Positions 17,954 to 25,620 of a stretch of DNA of 35,267 bases are shown here, piece after piece. Under the pieces are notes generated by a model, which saw only the letters and a program-made list of their open reading frames with translations, made no database searches and was not told where the DNA came from. Positions within the stretch are counted from its first letter, which is position 1; each line of letters starts with the position of its first letter. A program made the translations under genes and the position numbers. The DNA comes from Acidimicrobiales bacterium (GTDB lineage: Bacteria; Actinomycetota; Acidimicrobiia; Acidimicrobiales; Poriferisodalaceae): assembly GCA_009843525.1 (NCBI GenBank), contig VYDH01000026.1, forward strand, positions 1 to 35,267. Reading direction: 5' to 3'.

Positions 17954-19315
17954 ATGTCTGTGCGAATCCGACGGAGTTTGCGACAGGTCCGCAAGTCGGT
18001 TCTCAGCCTCGACATCGCTGAGCCTCGAACCCCCGCCGAACTGACTCGCAGCGCGAACAACGTGGTGCTGCTGAGCCGCTTCTATTACGTGTTCCTCGCC
18101 TACCTCGTCGGCACCGCCCACTACCCGTTCGGCGATGCCTACTCCGGCGGTCCGCCGACCGCGCCACTGTGGCCCATCAGGCTGGTAGAGCAGGTCGTGG
18201 GGACGGCATGGCTGCGGCACGAGCTTGCGCTGATGGCGGTCGGTCTGCTGTTTGCTCTCGGGGCCGCGGCCAGCCCGCGCATCTTCGTCTTGCGGCTCGG
18301 TGCGTTCGTGCACCTGATGCTGCATGTCGCGATTCGCAACTCGTACGGCTCCATCAATCACGGCGTGCACATCTTGCTGCTGGTCGGGTTCGCGCTGCTG
18401 TTCCTGCCAGGTCGTCGGAGCGACCAACGCCACGAACGGAACAACGTGCGGGCGTGCTTGGCGGCCTTGTGGATGGCACAGAGCGTCATCCTGCTGTCGT
18501 ACACCCTGTCGGGCGTCTGGAAGATCTGGTACGGCCGGCTCGAACTGTTCACCTCCGACGCTCTGACGCGCATCCTGCTGGATCGGTTGCTCGCAGAAGC
18601 CGACGAGATTCCGGTGCTGCTGCCGTTCGTCGCGCAGCGCGACTGGCTGGCGCAGTCCATGTGGTGGATGACGCTCTACATCGAGATCTTCGCGCTGCTG
18701 GTGGTGTTCCGGCCCCATCTGCATCGTCCGATCGGCGCTGTGCTCATGCTGTTCCACATCACCAGCGACCTGCTCATGAACATCTCGTTCTCCCTCAACA
18801 TCGTGATGGTGGGGCTGTTCCTGCTGCTGTCGCCGCTTGCCCCTGACCGGTTCTCGCTGTCGGGGACCGTCCGGTCGCTGCCGATCGTGGGCATACCGTT
18901 CCGCATCATGAAACGCCGCCAGCAGTCACAGCAGCCCCGGCACGCCGATCGGGTCTGGCTGGTCTACGACGGCGAGTGCCTGATGTGCAACAACTACGCC
19001 CAGTACTTGCGGCTGCGAGAAACTGTGGGCGAGTTCGTGCTGGTCGATGCGCGCCAAGGCGGCCCGATTGTCGACGAGGTGCGGAGGCTGCCGCACGATC
19101 TGAATGACGGGATGGTGGTGAGGATCGGCGACCGGTTCTTCGTCGGTCATGAAGCGCTGCACGTGCTCGCGCTGCTGTCCACCGATCGTGGAGCCTTCAA
19201 CAAGTTCAACCGGATGGCGTTCAGCTCGCCGCTGATCTCACGCTTCACGTACCCGCTGATGAAGGCTGGGCGCTGGGTGTTGCTGAAGCTGAAGGGCGTG
19301 GAGCGGATCCGTTAA
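17954..19315 (+). CDS. Polytopic membrane protein (HTTM-like) fused to a thiol-disulfide oxidoreductase DCC domain
   Basis: A 453-residue fusion. Residues ~40-310 contain six or more hydrophobic segments with conserved-looking polar positions (FVHLMLHVAIRNSYGSINHGVHILLL, LSYTLSGVWKIWYG), resembling the HTTM/gamma-carboxylase-like membrane domain; that similarity is judged by eye. Residues ~330-440 form a DCC (DUF393) domain with the diagnostic VYDGECLMCNNY motif and GPIVDEVRRL, predicted to have thioredoxin-like redox chemistry. It follows the small anchored protein by 3 bp. The pair could process or modify a substrate at the membrane. Downstream lies hairpin element copy 2, then a convergent gene. 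Confidence 0.8.
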   Translation: MSVRIRRSLRQVRKSVLSLDIAEPRTPAELTRSANNVVLLSRFYYVFLAYLVGTAHYPFGDAYSGGPPTAPLWPIRLVEQVVGTAWLRHELALMAVGLLFALGAAASPRIFVLRLGAFVHLMLHVAIRNSYGSINHGVHILLLVGFALLFLPGRRSDQRHERNNVRACLAALWMAQSVILLSYTLSGVWKIWYGRLELFTSDALTRILLDRLLAEADEIPVLLPFVAQRDWLAQSMWWMTLYIEIFALLVVFRPHLHRPIGAVLMLFHITSDLLMNISFSLNIVMVGLFLLLSPLAPDRFSLSGTVRSLPIVGIPFRIMKRRQQSQQPRHADRVWLVYDGECLMCNNYAQYLRLRETVGEFVLVDARQGGPIVDEVRRLPHDLNDGMVVRIGDRFFVGHEALHVLALLSTDRGAFNKFNRMAFSSPLISRFTYPLMKAGRWVLLKLKGVERIR

Positions 19316-19328
19316 CGCGTCTGAGCCC

Positions 19329-19445
19329 GGGGCGGGCGGGGGCAGGTGCACCCGTGCTTCAAACATGCGCAGCGCCGCCCGTTGCGAGGTGGACGGGCTG
19401 TAGCGCTGCGAACTGCGCGCGGGCACACCTGCCCCCGCCCGTCCC
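19329..19445. repeat. Structured hairpin element (family B), copy 2, between convergent genes
   Basis: The outer arms 19329-19348 and 19426-19445 pair over 20 bp with one G-U. The inner stems and loop sequence (GCGAGGTGG) match copy 1, with CCCGTGC/GCGCGGG replacing CCCATGC/GCGTGGG. Relative to copy 1, four outer-stem pairs are changed on both sides so that pairing is kept. It starts 13 bp after the stop of the DCC gene and ends 16 bp before the stop of the CoA transferase. Confidence 0.85.
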
Positions 19446-19461
19446 TGGTTCTCTCGGGCAC

Positions 19462-20586
19462 TCAGGCTTCGGGCCACGGGTCGGTGTCGTCTGTGATGTT
19501 GGCCAGGGACTTGTTGTCGGCGCCTTCTTTGCGGCCGGTCCAGCGGACTTGACCGGGGGTGGCGCTGAGGCGGGCGATCACGTTCTGTTGCACTATCCCG
19601 TCCACTTTGACGAATACATCACGGGCCTTGGCGTGGGGATCGGCTGCCAGCTGGCTCATGTCGAGGACCGGGGCTGCGGCTGCCTGGGCGTTGTCGAATG
19701 CTGCGACTGCCTCGGCCAGGGTGCGCTGGCTCACCCATATGGCCATGGCCTCGTCGAGCTCGGCGCGGTGCGCCATGCGGCCCCCGAAGGTGGTGAAGCG
19801 CTCGTCGTCGCCGATGCCGATCATCTCCATGACCCTGGCAGCCACCGAGTCTGTGGAACTGCTGACGGCCAGCCATCCGCCGTCGGATGCCTGGTAGGTG
19901 CCGCGCGGGACGCTGTAGGGGATGCCCGATCCGAGGCGAGGCTGCAGGTAGCCCTCGCTGTGCCATGCGGTCATGAGCGGCCCCATCGCCTGCGACATGG
20001 ACTCGAGCAGGTTGACGTCGACCACCTGGCCGACTCCGCTGCGCAGGGCAACCATCGCCGCGAACGCACCGGCCAGGCCGGCGATCTCGTCGGTGAGCGC
20101 CACCGGCGGCAGCAGCGGCGCGCCGTCGGCCTCGCCGTTCATCGAGGCGAAGCCGCTCATCGCCTCGGCGAGCGTCGCGAAGCCCGGCCGGTCGCGGTAT
20201 GGGCCGTCCTGGCCGAAGCCGGTCAGCCGCACCACCACCAGCTTCGGATTGGATGCGATCAGCTCGTCGGGCACCAAGCCGAGCGCTTCGAGCTTGCCGG
20301 GCCGGAAGTTCTCCACCAGCACATCGGCGACAGCGAGCAGCCGCCGGAGCAAGGCCAAGTCGCCGGCGGCCTTGAGATCGAGCGTGACGCAGCGCTTGTT
20401 GCGGTTGACGAGCCGCCACCACAGGGTCTCGCCCTGTGCGTCCTTCCATCCCATGTTGCGGACGGTGTCGCCTCCGGGGCGCTCCACCTTGATGACATCG
20501 GCGCCGAAGTCGGCCAGGTAGCGGGCGCAGTGCGGCCCGGCGAACACCGACGACAGGTCCACGACTCGCAGGCCGTCGAGCGGCAT
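19462..20586 (-). CDS. Class III (CaiB/BaiF) CoA transferase
   Basis: About 374 residues from ATG 20586. The family start MPLDGLRVVDLSSVFAGP is followed by YLADFGADVIKVERP, GGDTVRNMG, the RNKRCVTLDLK motif, DVLVENFRPG and LTGFGQDGPY. The position that carries the catalytic aspartate in formyl-CoA transferase appears to be glutamate in VDVNLLESMSQ, as in some relatives. A GTG at 20616 is an alternative start, but homologous sequence begins at 20586. The gene follows accD-accE on the same strand. A 65-bp tandem duplication covers its start, leaving a decoy ATG upstream. The substrate is unknown; an acyl-CoA from the neighbouring pathway is likely. Confidence 0.9.
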   Translation of the reverse strand: MPLDGLRVVDLSSVFAGPHCARYLADFGADVIKVERPGGDTVRNMGWKDAQGETLWWRLVNRNKRCVTLDLKAAGDLALLRRLLAVADVLVENFRPGKLEALGLVPDELIASNPKLVVVRLTGFGQDGPYRDRPGFATLAEAMSGFASMNGEADGAPLLPPVALTDEIAGLAGAFAAMVALRSGVGQVVDVNLLESMSQAMGPLMTAWHSEGYLQPRLGSGIPYSVPRGTYQASDGGWLAVSSSTDSVAARVMEMIGIGDDERFTTFGGRMAHRAELDEAMAIWVSQRTLAEAVAAFDNAQAAAAPVLDMSQLAADPHAKARDVFVKVDGIVQQNVIARLSATPGQVRWTGRKEGADNKSLANITDDTDPWPEA

Positions 20587-20682
20587 GTCCGCAGCGGGAT
20601 TCGGGCCTGCTGGCACGACTACTCCACGACTCGCAGGCCGTCGAGCGGCATGTCCGCAGCGGGATTCGGGCCTGCTGGCACG
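20558..20682. repeat. 65-bp tandem duplication over the CoA-transferase start
   Basis: Positions 20558-20617 are repeated at 20623-20682 with a period of 65 bp. The duplicated block includes the start region, so on the minus strand the upstream copy has its own ATG (20651) that reads MPLDGLRVVE and then stops at TAG. Confidence 0.9.
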
Positions 20683-20683
20683 G

Positions 20684-20890
20684 TCAGCGGTAGTGGACGG
20701 CGGGCCAGGACGTGGGTGCCTGCCAGGGGCGGGCGCTGAAACGCCACTTGCTGGATGTCGCTGCGTGCGGTGCGGCCGTGACCGGACGGGGCCACAGCAG
20801 CTCCAGCGCCGTGACGATGGCGGCGGCCTCCTCCGCGGTCGCTGCGGGCGTGATGGCCACGTGCGAAGCGTCGATCACAGGGGCTGTCAC
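20684..20890 (-). CDS. accE: Acyl-CoA carboxylase epsilon subunit
   Basis: A 68-residue protein starting at GTG 20890, 14 bp after the accD stop. It has the compact layout of actinobacterial epsilon subunits (AccE/PccE): an acidic-helical segment EEAAAIVTALELLWP, a short linker, then SSKWRFSARPW and a C-terminal SWPAVHY. Such subunits stabilise the biotin carboxylase/carboxyltransferase complex. The position directly after a propionyl-CoA-carboxylase-type beta subunit supports the call. No alpha (biotin) subunit is in the window. Confidence 0.8.
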   Translation of the reverse strand: MTAPVIDASHVAITPAATAEEAAAIVTALELLWPRPVTAAPHAATSSKWRFSARPWQAPTSWPAVHYR

Positions 20891-20904
20891 CGGTCGCTCG
20901 CCCG

Positions 20905-22461
20905 TTAGAGCGGCACGTTGCCGTGCTTGCGGCGCGGCAACTCCTCGCGCTTGGCGCCGATCATGTCGAAGGCGGCAATGACCTTCTGGCGGGTCTCGGC
21001 CGGGTCGATGACCGCATCCACGATGCCCCGCTCGGCTGCGATGTAGGGGTTGGCGTACTTGCGGCTGTACTCGTCGACCAGCGCCGCCTTGCGGGCCTCG
21101 GGGTCGGCGGCCTGCTGCAGCTCGCGCCGGTTCAGGATCTCGACCGCTCCCTGCGGCCCCATCACCGCGAGCTCGGCCGTGGGCCAGGCGAAGCTGACGT
21201 CGCAGCCGACCGACTTGGAGTCCATCACGACATACGCGCCGCCGTAGGCCTTGCGGGTGATGACCTGCACCCGCGGCACGGTGGCCTCGCAGTAGGCGTA
21301 GAGCAGCTTGGCGCCGTGGCGGATGATGCCGCCGTGCTCCTGGTCGACGCCAGGCAGGAAGCCGGGCACGTCCACGAACGTCAGCAGCGGGATGTTGAAG
21401 GCATCGCAGAACCGCACGAAGCGGGCCGCTTTCTCCGACGACTCGATGTCGAGCACGCCGGCCATCACCATCGGCTGGTTGCCGACGACGCCCACCGAGC
21501 GGCCGTTGAGCCGTGCGAAGCCGCACACGATGGAGCCCGCCCACGACGCGTGGTATTCGAAGAACTCGCCGTCGTCGACGACCTCGCCGATCACCTGCTT
21601 CATGTCGTAGGGCACGTTGGGGCTCTGCGGCATGAGGTCGCGCAGCGCTGGGCACGACCGGCCCGGCTCATCGGCGGCCTCAATGATCGGCGGTGCGTCC
21701 AGGTTGTTCGAGGGCAGGAACGACAGCAGGTAGCGCACGTCGTCGAGGACGGCCTTCTCGTCGGCAGCGACGAACGTGGCCACGCCCGACTTGGTGCTGT
21801 GCGAGCCGGCCCCGCCGAGCTCCTCGAGCGTGACGTCCTCGCCGGTGACCGTCTTCACCACGTCGGGCCCGGTGATGAACATGTGGCTGGAATCGCGCAC
21901 CATGAAGATGAAGTCGGTCATGGCGGGCGAATAGACGGCACCGCCGGCACACGGCCCCATGATGACGCTGATCTGCGGGATCACGCCCGAGGCCAGCACG
22001 TTGCGCCGGAAGATGCCGCCGTAGCCGGCCAGTGAGACCACCCCTTCCTGGATGCGGGCGCCGGCGCCGTCGTTCAGGCCGATGATCGGCGCGCCGACCG
22101 ACTCGGCGAGGTCCATGACCTTGTGGGTTTTCTCGGCGAACACCTCGCCGAGGGCGCCGCCGAACACGGTGAAGTCCTGGCTGGCCACGAACACCTTGCG
22201 GCCGTCGATGTTGCCCCAGCCGGTGATGATGCCGTCGGTGTAGGGACGCTCGTCGAGGCCCACATCGTGCGCGCGGTGGCGGGCGAGCATGTCGAGTTCG
22301 TGGAACGTGCCCTCGTCGAAGAGGTACTCGATGCGCTCGCGGGCGAGCATCTTGCCCTTGTCGTGCTGGCGCTGGACTGCCCGCTCCGGGCCGGCGTTCA
22401 GCGCCTCGTCGCGGCGGCGGGCCAGCTCCTCGAGGCGCTCGTCCATAGTCGGCTCAGACAT
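20905..22461 (-). CDS. accD: Acyl-CoA (propionyl-CoA) carboxylase beta subunit
   Basis: A 518-residue carboxyltransferase. Landmarks are GKMLARERIEYLFDEGTFHELD, FTVFGGALGEVFAEK, the LNDGAGARIQEGV oxyanion site, GPCAGGAVYSPAMTDF, and, in the second half, LLTFVDVPGFLPGVDQEHGGIIRHGAKLLYA and ITRKAYGGAYVVM. It transfers carboxyl from biotin to a short acyl-CoA such as propionyl-CoA. The start is ATG 22461, with TAGGCT 7 nt upstream. It heads the accD-accE-CoA transferase operon. Substrate preference (propionyl versus acetyl) cannot be read from the sequence alone. Confidence 0.94.
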   Translation of the reverse strand: MSEPTMDERLEELARRRDEALNAGPERAVQRQHDKGKMLARERIEYLFDEGTFHELDMLARHRAHDVGLDERPYTDGIITGWGNIDGRKVFVASQDFTVFGGALGEVFAEKTHKVMDLAESVGAPIIGLNDGAGARIQEGVVSLAGYGGIFRRNVLASGVIPQISVIMGPCAGGAVYSPAMTDFIFMVRDSSHMFITGPDVVKTVTGEDVTLEELGGAGSHSTKSGVATFVAADEKAVLDDVRYLLSFLPSNNLDAPPIIEAADEPGRSCPALRDLMPQSPNVPYDMKQVIGEVVDDGEFFEYHASWAGSIVCGFARLNGRSVGVVGNQPMVMAGVLDIESSEKAARFVRFCDAFNIPLLTFVDVPGFLPGVDQEHGGIIRHGAKLLYAYCEATVPRVQVITRKAYGGAYVVMDSKSVGCDVSFAWPTAELAVMGPQGAVEILNRRELQQAADPEARKAALVDEYSRKYANPYIAAERGIVDAVIDPAETRQKVIAAFDMIGAKREELPRRKHGNVPL

Positions 22462-22468
22462 TCAGCAG

Positions 22469-22474
22469 AGCCTA
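22469..22474 (-). promoter_or_regulatory. Candidate -10 box of a leaderless promoter for accD
   Basis: On the minus strand TAGGCT lies 7 nt before ATG 22461. Confidence 0.5.
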
Positions 22475-22511
22475 CGAGAGCCAGCCGTCCGGTACCCAAG
22501 CCCGGGATTCG

Positions 22512-22598
22512 CCACGTGCTCTCCGCTCTTGCTCCCAGTTCTCATGCGATCGGGCTCACGGGCCGCTCGGGCCACGGCTTCGCCTCTGGCTCAGCCTC
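22512..22598 (-). repeat. Dispersed repeat family A, copy 4 (upstream of the VOC gene)
   Basis: On the minus strand AGAGGCTGAGCC is followed by GGCGAAGCCGTGG and the GGCCCGAGCGGCCCGTGAGC core, then a looser tail ending in GCAAGAGCGGAGAG. The left end abuts the TAGGCT box of the VOC gene, so the repeat lies directly against that promoter. Confidence 0.75.
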
Positions 22599-22604
22599 TA
22601 GGCT
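22599..22604 (+). promoter_or_regulatory. Candidate -10 box of a leaderless promoter for the VOC gene
   Basis: TAGGCT lies 6 nt before ATG 22611 and overlaps the edge of repeat A copy 4. Confidence 0.45.
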
Positions 22605-22610
22605 GCGGGC

Positions 22611-22970
22611 ATGGAGCTGGGGCCTGTGCATCACGTATCGATCAACTGCGCCGACGTGGACGCAGCGGCGCCGTTCTACACCGACGTCTTGGGCATGAAG
22701 CAGCTCGACCGGCCCGACTTCGGCTTCAACGGGCGGTGGCTGCAGACGCCTGGCGGCGGTGAGGTACACCTCATCGAAGTGGCCGACTGGGTGGCGCCCA
22801 AGGGCCAGCACTGGGCCTTCAAGGTGGACGACATCGACGCCACCGTGGCCGAGCTGCGCGACGCCGGCGTGAAGGTCAAAGACCCGGTGCCGCTGCCGGG
22901 AACGACTGCCCGCCAGACGTTCTTCTTCGACCCGGCCGGCAACATGATCGAGCTGAACCAGCCCGCCTGA
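22611..22970 (+). CDS. VOC (glyoxalase/bleomycin-resistance/dioxygenase) superfamily protein
   Basis: A 119-residue protein made of two beta-alpha-beta-beta-beta modules. Metal-binding positions are suggested by VHHVSINCADVDAAAPFYTDVLGM (His near residue 8), GGEVHLIEV, HWAFKVDDIDATVAELRDAG and FFFDPAGNMIELNQ (Glu near residue 115). Proteins of this shape include methylmalonyl-CoA epimerases, glyoxalases and dioxygenases. The nearby carboxylase and mutase make an acyl-CoA role conceivable, but the sequence is too generic to assign one. Confidence 0.85.
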   Translation: MELGPVHHVSINCADVDAAAPFYTDVLGMKQLDRPDFGFNGRWLQTPGGGEVHLIEVADWVAPKGQHWAFKVDDIDATVAELRDAGVKVKDPVPLPGTTARQTFFFDPAGNMIELNQPA

Positions 22971-23003
22971 GACCGGCGCCGCGACAATCCAGCGTCGCCT
23001 CAG

Positions 23004-23924
23004 CTACAGATCAGCGCGGTAGGCCGCGAGGTTCATCACCCGTTCGAGCAGCGGGCCGGCGCCGATCTGCTCGCAGAGGTCTTCGAAACCCCGATGCGGG
23101 CCGCGCCAAGCCAACTCGTCGACGCTGTCTGACACCGGCGCGTCGGTGCGCACCGTGGCGATGCGGCGGAACAGCAGGGCCAGATCACGCTCGCCGGCGA
23201 GCGTTGCGGCGAGACCGGCCGCGCCCCGGACCTTGGGTGCCCAGTCGTCGTGCGAGTCGGGAATGTTCTCAATGTGGCCGTAGTGCGACAGCATCACCGA
23301 CGTCGACTTGGCGCCCCAGCCCCGCAGGCCCGGAAAGCCATCGGCACTGTCGCCCACCAAGCCCAGGTAGTCGGGTATGGACTCAGGGCTGACGCCGAAC
23401 TTCGCCTCTACCCCTGCCACGTCGATGATCTCGTCGGCCCGTCGGTCCCACTGAACGACCTTGCCGCCGACGCACTGGCCCAAGTCCTTGTCGGGAGTGC
23501 AGATCACCACCTGCCGGACGCGGTCGTCGTCGGCAGCCATCGCGGCACCTGCTGCCATGGCGTCGTCGGCTTCGAACTCGATCATCGGCCAGACGGCCAC
23601 GCCCAGCAGCCGCAGCGCATCCTCGGTGGGATGGAACTGCGACAGCAGGTCGGGCTCGATCCCCGAGCCGTCCTTGTACCCGGGCCACAGATCGTTGCGG
23701 AACGACTCCACGACATGGTCGGTGGCCACAGCAACGTGGGTGGCGCCGCCCTCCAGCAGCATCACGATGTTGCCCAGCACGCCCCGCAGCGCCCCCGCCT
23801 CGCTGCCGTCAGCCGCCTTGCGGCTGGGCACCGCGAAGAAGTGGCGGAACAGCTCGTAGGTGCCGTCGATCAAGTGAACGTCGACCTGCCCGCCGGCGGG
23901 CGGCGCTCCCGCTGATCCCTCCAT
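23004..23924 (-). CDS. 5'-3' exonuclease, FEN-like (PolI N-terminal-domain type)
   Basis: A 306-residue stand-alone nuclease. Acidic metal-binding positions are seen in VHLIDGTYELFRHFF, VAVATDHVVESFRNDLWPGYKDG, MIEFEADDAMAAGAA, CTPDKDLGQCV and YLGLVGDSADGFPGLRGWGAKS, which includes a helix-hairpin-helix DNA-binding element. It probably removes RNA primers or flaps, or acts in repair, alongside DNA polymerase I. The start is ATG 23924, with TAGGGT 7 nt upstream. The SVMLSHYGHIENIP segment continues the family pattern; no polymerase domain follows. Confidence 0.92.
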   Translation of the reverse strand: MEGSAGAPPAGGQVDVHLIDGTYELFRHFFAVPSRKAADGSEAGALRGVLGNIVMLLEGGATHVAVATDHVVESFRNDLWPGYKDGSGIEPDLLSQFHPTEDALRLLGVAVWPMIEFEADDAMAAGAAMAADDDRVRQVVICTPDKDLGQCVGGKVVQWDRRADEIIDVAGVEAKFGVSPESIPDYLGLVGDSADGFPGLRGWGAKSTSVMLSHYGHIENIPDSHDDWAPKVRGAAGLAATLAGERDLALLFRRIATVRTDAPVSDSVDELAWRGPHRGFEDLCEQIGAGPLLERVMNLAAYRADL

Positions 23925-23931
23925 GGCCGCG

Positions 23932-23937
23932 ACCCTA
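23932..23937 (-). promoter_or_regulatory. Candidate -10 box of a leaderless promoter for the exonuclease
   Basis: On the minus strand TAGGGT lies 7 nt before ATG 23924. A fragment of repeat A (GAGAGGCTGAGC, minus strand) is immediately upstream at about 23945-23956. Confidence 0.5.
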
Positions 23938-24081
23938 GGAGGCCGCTCAGCCTCTCAGGGCACTGCCGCGGCAGCCCGCTCTAGAGTTGGCGCGGCCGAT
24001 CCGCCGGGAGACACCTCCGGCGGGGCACCGCACACCGACGCGACCGCCGCGTACGACAACCCATGACCCTGAGGGGACGAC

Positions 24082-25620
24082 ATGAAGGTTCCGTTTACTG
24101 TTTCCGACTTCCTGTACCGGGCTGAGAACGTCTACCCGGACCGGGTGGCGCTGGCAGACGAGCCCGAGACGCCCGGCGGCGGGCTCGGGGAGATCACCTA
24201 TGCCCGGTTCGGCGAGCTGGTGCGGGCCCAGGCGGCCAAGCTGGACCAGCTCGGCATCGGCCACGGCGAGCGGGTGGCGATGGTGTCGCAGAACGCCGGC
24301 CGGCTGATGACGTCGTTCTACGGCGTGTCGGGCTACGGCCGCATCTTCGTGCCGATCAACTTCCGGCTCAGCCACGACGAGATCAGCTACATCATCGATC
24401 ACTGCGGCGCCACGATGCTGCTGGTGGACCCCTCCATGGAGGACACCTGCAAGGACATCGACGTGGAGCACTTCGTGGTGATGGGCACCGACGCCGACGA
24501 CCAGATGTACGCGCCGGGCGCGGAGCCGGCCCCGTGGACGCCCGACGAGGATGTCACCGCCACCATCAACTACACCTCGGGCACCACCGCCCGCCCCAAG
24601 GGAGTGCAGCAGACCCACCGGGCGCTGTGGGTGAACGCCACCACGTTCGGCTGGCACTCGGGCGTCAGCGACCGCGACGTGTACCTGCACACCCTGCCGA
24701 TGTTCCATTGCAACGGCTGGGGCATGCCCTATGCCGTCACCGGCATGGGCGGCAAGCACGTGGTGCAGCGTGAGGTGCGCGGCCCCGAGATCCTGAAGCG
24801 CATCGAGCAGCACGGCGTCACGCTGATGTGCGGCGCACCTGCGGTGGTGGCCGCGGTGCTGGACGCAGCGGCCGAGTGGGAAGGACCCATTCCCGGCAGC
24901 GGGCAGGTGCGGATGGTGGTGGCGGGCGCCCCGCCCCCCACGCGCACCATCGCCCGGATGGAGACCGAGCTGGGCTGGGAGTTCATCCAGATCTACGGCC
25001 TGACCGAGACGGCGCCGCTGCTCACCATGAACCGCTGCCGGCCCGAATGGGACGACTTCGAGCCCGACGAGAAGGCCCGCAAGCTGAGCCGGGCCGGTGC
25101 GCCGGCAATCGGCGTGAAGATCGACGTGGACAACCAGGGCGAGATCCTGGCCCGGGCCAACGTCGTGCTCGAGGGCTACTGGGAGCAGCCCGAGGCGACT
25201 GCGGAGGCCATCGTGGACGGCTGGTTCCACACCGGCGACGGCGGCTCGATGGACGATGAGCACCACGTGACCATCTCGGACCGCAAGAAAGACGTGATCA
25301 TCTCAGGCGGCGAGAACGTGTCGTCCATCGAGGTGGAGGACGTGCTGTTCAGCCATCCCGCGGTGACCGAGGTGGCCGTGATCGGCGTGCCCGACGAGAA
25401 GTGGGGCGAGACCATCAAGGCCCTGGTGGTCGTCGACGCGGCCGGCGATGCCGTGTCCGAGCGTGATCTCATCGATTTCTGCCGGGACCGTATGGCGCAC
25501 TTCAAGTGCCCGACCAGCGTCGAGTTCCGCGAGGAGTTGGCCCGCACCGCCACTGGCAAGCTGCAGAAGTTCAAGCTCCGTGCGCCCTACTGGGAAGGCA
25601 TGGAGAAGCAGATCAACTAG
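24082..25620 (+). CDS. AMP-forming acyl-CoA synthetase
   Basis: A 512-residue ligase that activates a carboxylic acid to acyl-AMP and then acyl-CoA. The P-loop-like motif is YTSGTTARPKGV, followed by LHTLPMFHCNGWGMPY, IYGLTETAPLL, WFHTGDGG, the hinge DRKKDVIISGGENVSSIEVE and the catalytic lysine in RTATGKLQKF. The LPMFHCNGW segment is shared by medium-chain and methylmercaptopropionate ligases, so the substrate is probably a short to medium acid. ATG 24082 has a strong GAGGGG 5 nt upstream. Its stop overlaps the stop of the convergent MttB-family gene by 4 bp (CTAG). Confidence 0.93.
   Translation: MKVPFTVSDFLYRAENVYPDRVALADEPETPGGGLGEITYARFGELVRAQAAKLDQLGIGHGERVAMVSQNAGRLMTSFYGVSGYGRIFVPINFRLSHDEISYIIDHCGATMLLVDPSMEDTCKDIDVEHFVVMGTDADDQMYAPGAEPAPWTPDEDVTATINYTSGTTARPKGVQQTHRALWVNATTFGWHSGVSDRDVYLHTLPMFHCNGWGMPYAVTGMGGKHVVQREVRGPEILKRIEQHGVTLMCGAPAVVAAVLDAAAEWEGPIPGSGQVRMVVAGAPPPTRTIARMETELGWEFIQIYGLTETAPLLTMNRCRPEWDDFEPDEKARKLSRAGAPAIGVKIDVDNQGEILARANVVLEGYWEQPEATAEAIVDGWFHTGDGGSMDDEHHVTISDRKKDVIISGGENVSSIEVEDVLFSHPAVTEVAVIGVPDEKWGETIKALVVVDAAGDAVSERDLIDFCRDRMAHFKCPTSVEFREELARTATGKLQKFKLRAPYWEGMEKQIN

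Noticed and set aside
19354..20739. Long open frame on the plus strand opposite the CoA transferase
   Set aside because: It mirrors the codon pattern of the real minus-strand gene and has no recognisable domain; the same applies to other long antisense frames such as 20923-22035, 25506-26855 and 3102-4253.
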